Of a DNA stretch of 64,000 bases, positions 63,283 to 64,000 are shown piece after piece. This DNA comes from Devosia sp. A8/3-2 (lineage in GTDB: Bacteria > Pseudomonadota > Alphaproteobacteria > Rhizobiales > Devosiaceae). Numbering within the stretch: position 1 is the first letter of the stretch; every line of letters starts with the position of its first letter. The stretch lies in assembly GCA_025452255.1 (NCBI GenBank), contig CP104974.1:3973467-4037466 (forward strand), in the 5' to 3' direction. The notes beneath the pieces are model-generated. The model saw nothing but the letters and a program-made list of their open reading frames with translations. It had not been told where the DNA came from and ran no database searches. The position numbers were made by a program, and so were the translations under genes.

Positions 63283-64000
63283 TCAGCGCGTGATCGACTG
63301 GCTGGCGATGTAGCCATCGAGCGCCTCGGGGTCGAAGACCGGCCATCGAAGAAGCGGTCGGCACCCAAGAGCAGCGGACCGTTTTCGGCGGGGATGTCGT
63401 AGGGCTGGGGGTGGGTGCCGTCGGTCTTGAAATCGGCCAGTGGCAGAGCCGCACCCAGCGGAGCAAGCGCGGCGCGATAGAGATCGGGCCGGAAACAGGC
63501 GGCGGCGACCTCTGCATTGCCGGGGCTGGCGGCGACCTCGCCCCAGCGCACCATTTGGGAATAATACCACAGGGCATGGCTCTTCCAGGGGAAGTTGGCC
63601 GCGCTGGCATGGGGAATGTAATAATCGGGCACCTGCTGCAACACGCCGCCGCCGATATCGAACATGCCGGTCAGCGCGCTCGACAATGCCGGGAGCGTTG
63701 TTGAGATAGCTGGTGCCAGCCATGATGCTCGCAGCTTCATGGCGATTGGCCGGATCGGCGCACCAGAGGCCGGCGCGATAGACGGCGCGGATGATGGCGG
63801 CGACGAGTTCGGGATGCTCGGCAGCCCAGGTTGCGCGCATGCCGACGACCTTGTCGGGGCTTGATTGCCAGATCAGGGCCTTGACGGTGGCGATGTGCCC
63901 GCCCTTGGTGGCAACGCCGACGCTGTTCCGGGGCTCGCCCACGCAATAGCCATCAATACCGCCACTGCCCGGGGCGTCGGGTAGCAGAGGCGGTGGCAGG
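63283..64000 (-). CDS. nasS: Nitrate-sensing protein NasS (NrtA-like), partial, two frameshifts
   Basis: The C-terminal 240 residues of an NrtA/CmpA-fold protein; the N-terminus lies beyond the right edge. GGIDGYCVGEPRNSVGVATK, PELVAAIIRAVYRAGLWCAD and NFPWKSHALWYYSQMVRWGE fit NasS, which in other bacteria binds nitrate and holds NasT. Breaks near 63690 (extra G) and 63349 (one G missing). It precedes nrtA in the same direction; nasT would be expected outside the window. Confidence 0.8.
   Translation of the reverse strand, partial: LPPPLLPDAPGSGGIDGYCVGEPRNSVGVATKGGHIATVKALIWQSSPDKVVGMRATWAAEHPELVAAIIRAVYRAGLWCADPANRHEAASIMAGTSYLNNAPGIVERADRHVRYRRRRVAAGARLLHSPCQRGQLPLEEPCPVVLFPNGALGRGRRQPRQCRGRRRLFPARSLSRRACSAGCGSATGRFQDRRHPPPALRHPRRKRSAALGCRPLLRWPVFDPEALDGYIASQSITR

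Overview
The window is GC-rich (roughly 64%) alphaproteobacterial chromosome, most likely a Hyphomicrobiales genome near Devosia or Pelagibacterium. Support for this: the order murA / DUF2948 / hisD / UPF0262 / LMW phosphatase / infA / maf / yacG / tRNA-Phe, a class I lysyl-tRNA synthetase, C4-pathway hemA behind an FNR/FixK box, a SAM-II riboswitch before metZ, and a PodJ-like polarity protein. The genus is inference. I see no prophage, insertion sequence, CRISPR array or origin.

Layout. 1-2130: a chemoreceptor cut by the left edge. 2291-6713: the conserved yacG-to-DUF2948 block on the minus strand. 7071-10765: a plus-strand TetR/HlyD/ABC-2 efflux cassette that separates this block from murA (10791-12080). 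12312-15268: small genes, tRNA-Thr, a PRC-barrel protein, an OmpA lipoprotein and an SDR. 15432-20960: hemA, a FixJ-like regulator without the usual Asp, mscL, and a hybrid kinase facing a NarL-type regulator. 21167-26470: a PodJ-like protein and a TSUP/TIGR02186 pair. 26477-29700: the PdeM/Lhr DNA-repair pair. 29755-35300: pyrD, a LexA-like repressor, GNAT and several small genes. 35483-41716: lysS, a TerB-like protein, a stand-alone ParB-like protein, a solute-binding protein, riboswitch-controlled metZ, and dcd. 41957-45138: marR-emrBA. 45242-53120: tRNA-Gly and a rhamnoside importer/GH78 operon with its LacI regulator. 53013-64000: a nitrate assimilation operon in the order nasS, nrtA, nrtB, nrtD, nirB, nirD, nasA, cysG, with a probable sigma-54 promoter and a hairpin leader before nrtA.

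The most striking property is not a gene. About 70 single- or double-base frameshifts interrupt roughly two thirds of the genes, including essential ones (murA, lysS, pyrD, hisD). They are not random. About 20 are a T inserted in C|GA, usually TTCGA read as TTCTGA, and this even puts an eighth base into the T-loop of tRNA-Gly. At least ten others fall in CCWGG. This is best explained as a footprint of modified bases in an unpolished long-read assembly. I therefore annotate broken genes as CDS spanning the frameshifts and give approximate break points. Reconstructed junctions are inference from reading frame and family knowledge.

How the genes work together: the right end takes up nitrate (NrtABD), reduces it to nitrite (NasA) and then to ammonium (NirBD, with sirohaem from CysG), under NasS sensing. 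The rhamnoside block imports and trims rhamnosylated glycans. The hemA/FixJ-like area suggests oxygen-linked control of haem synthesis. Lhr and PdeM form a DNA-damage module.
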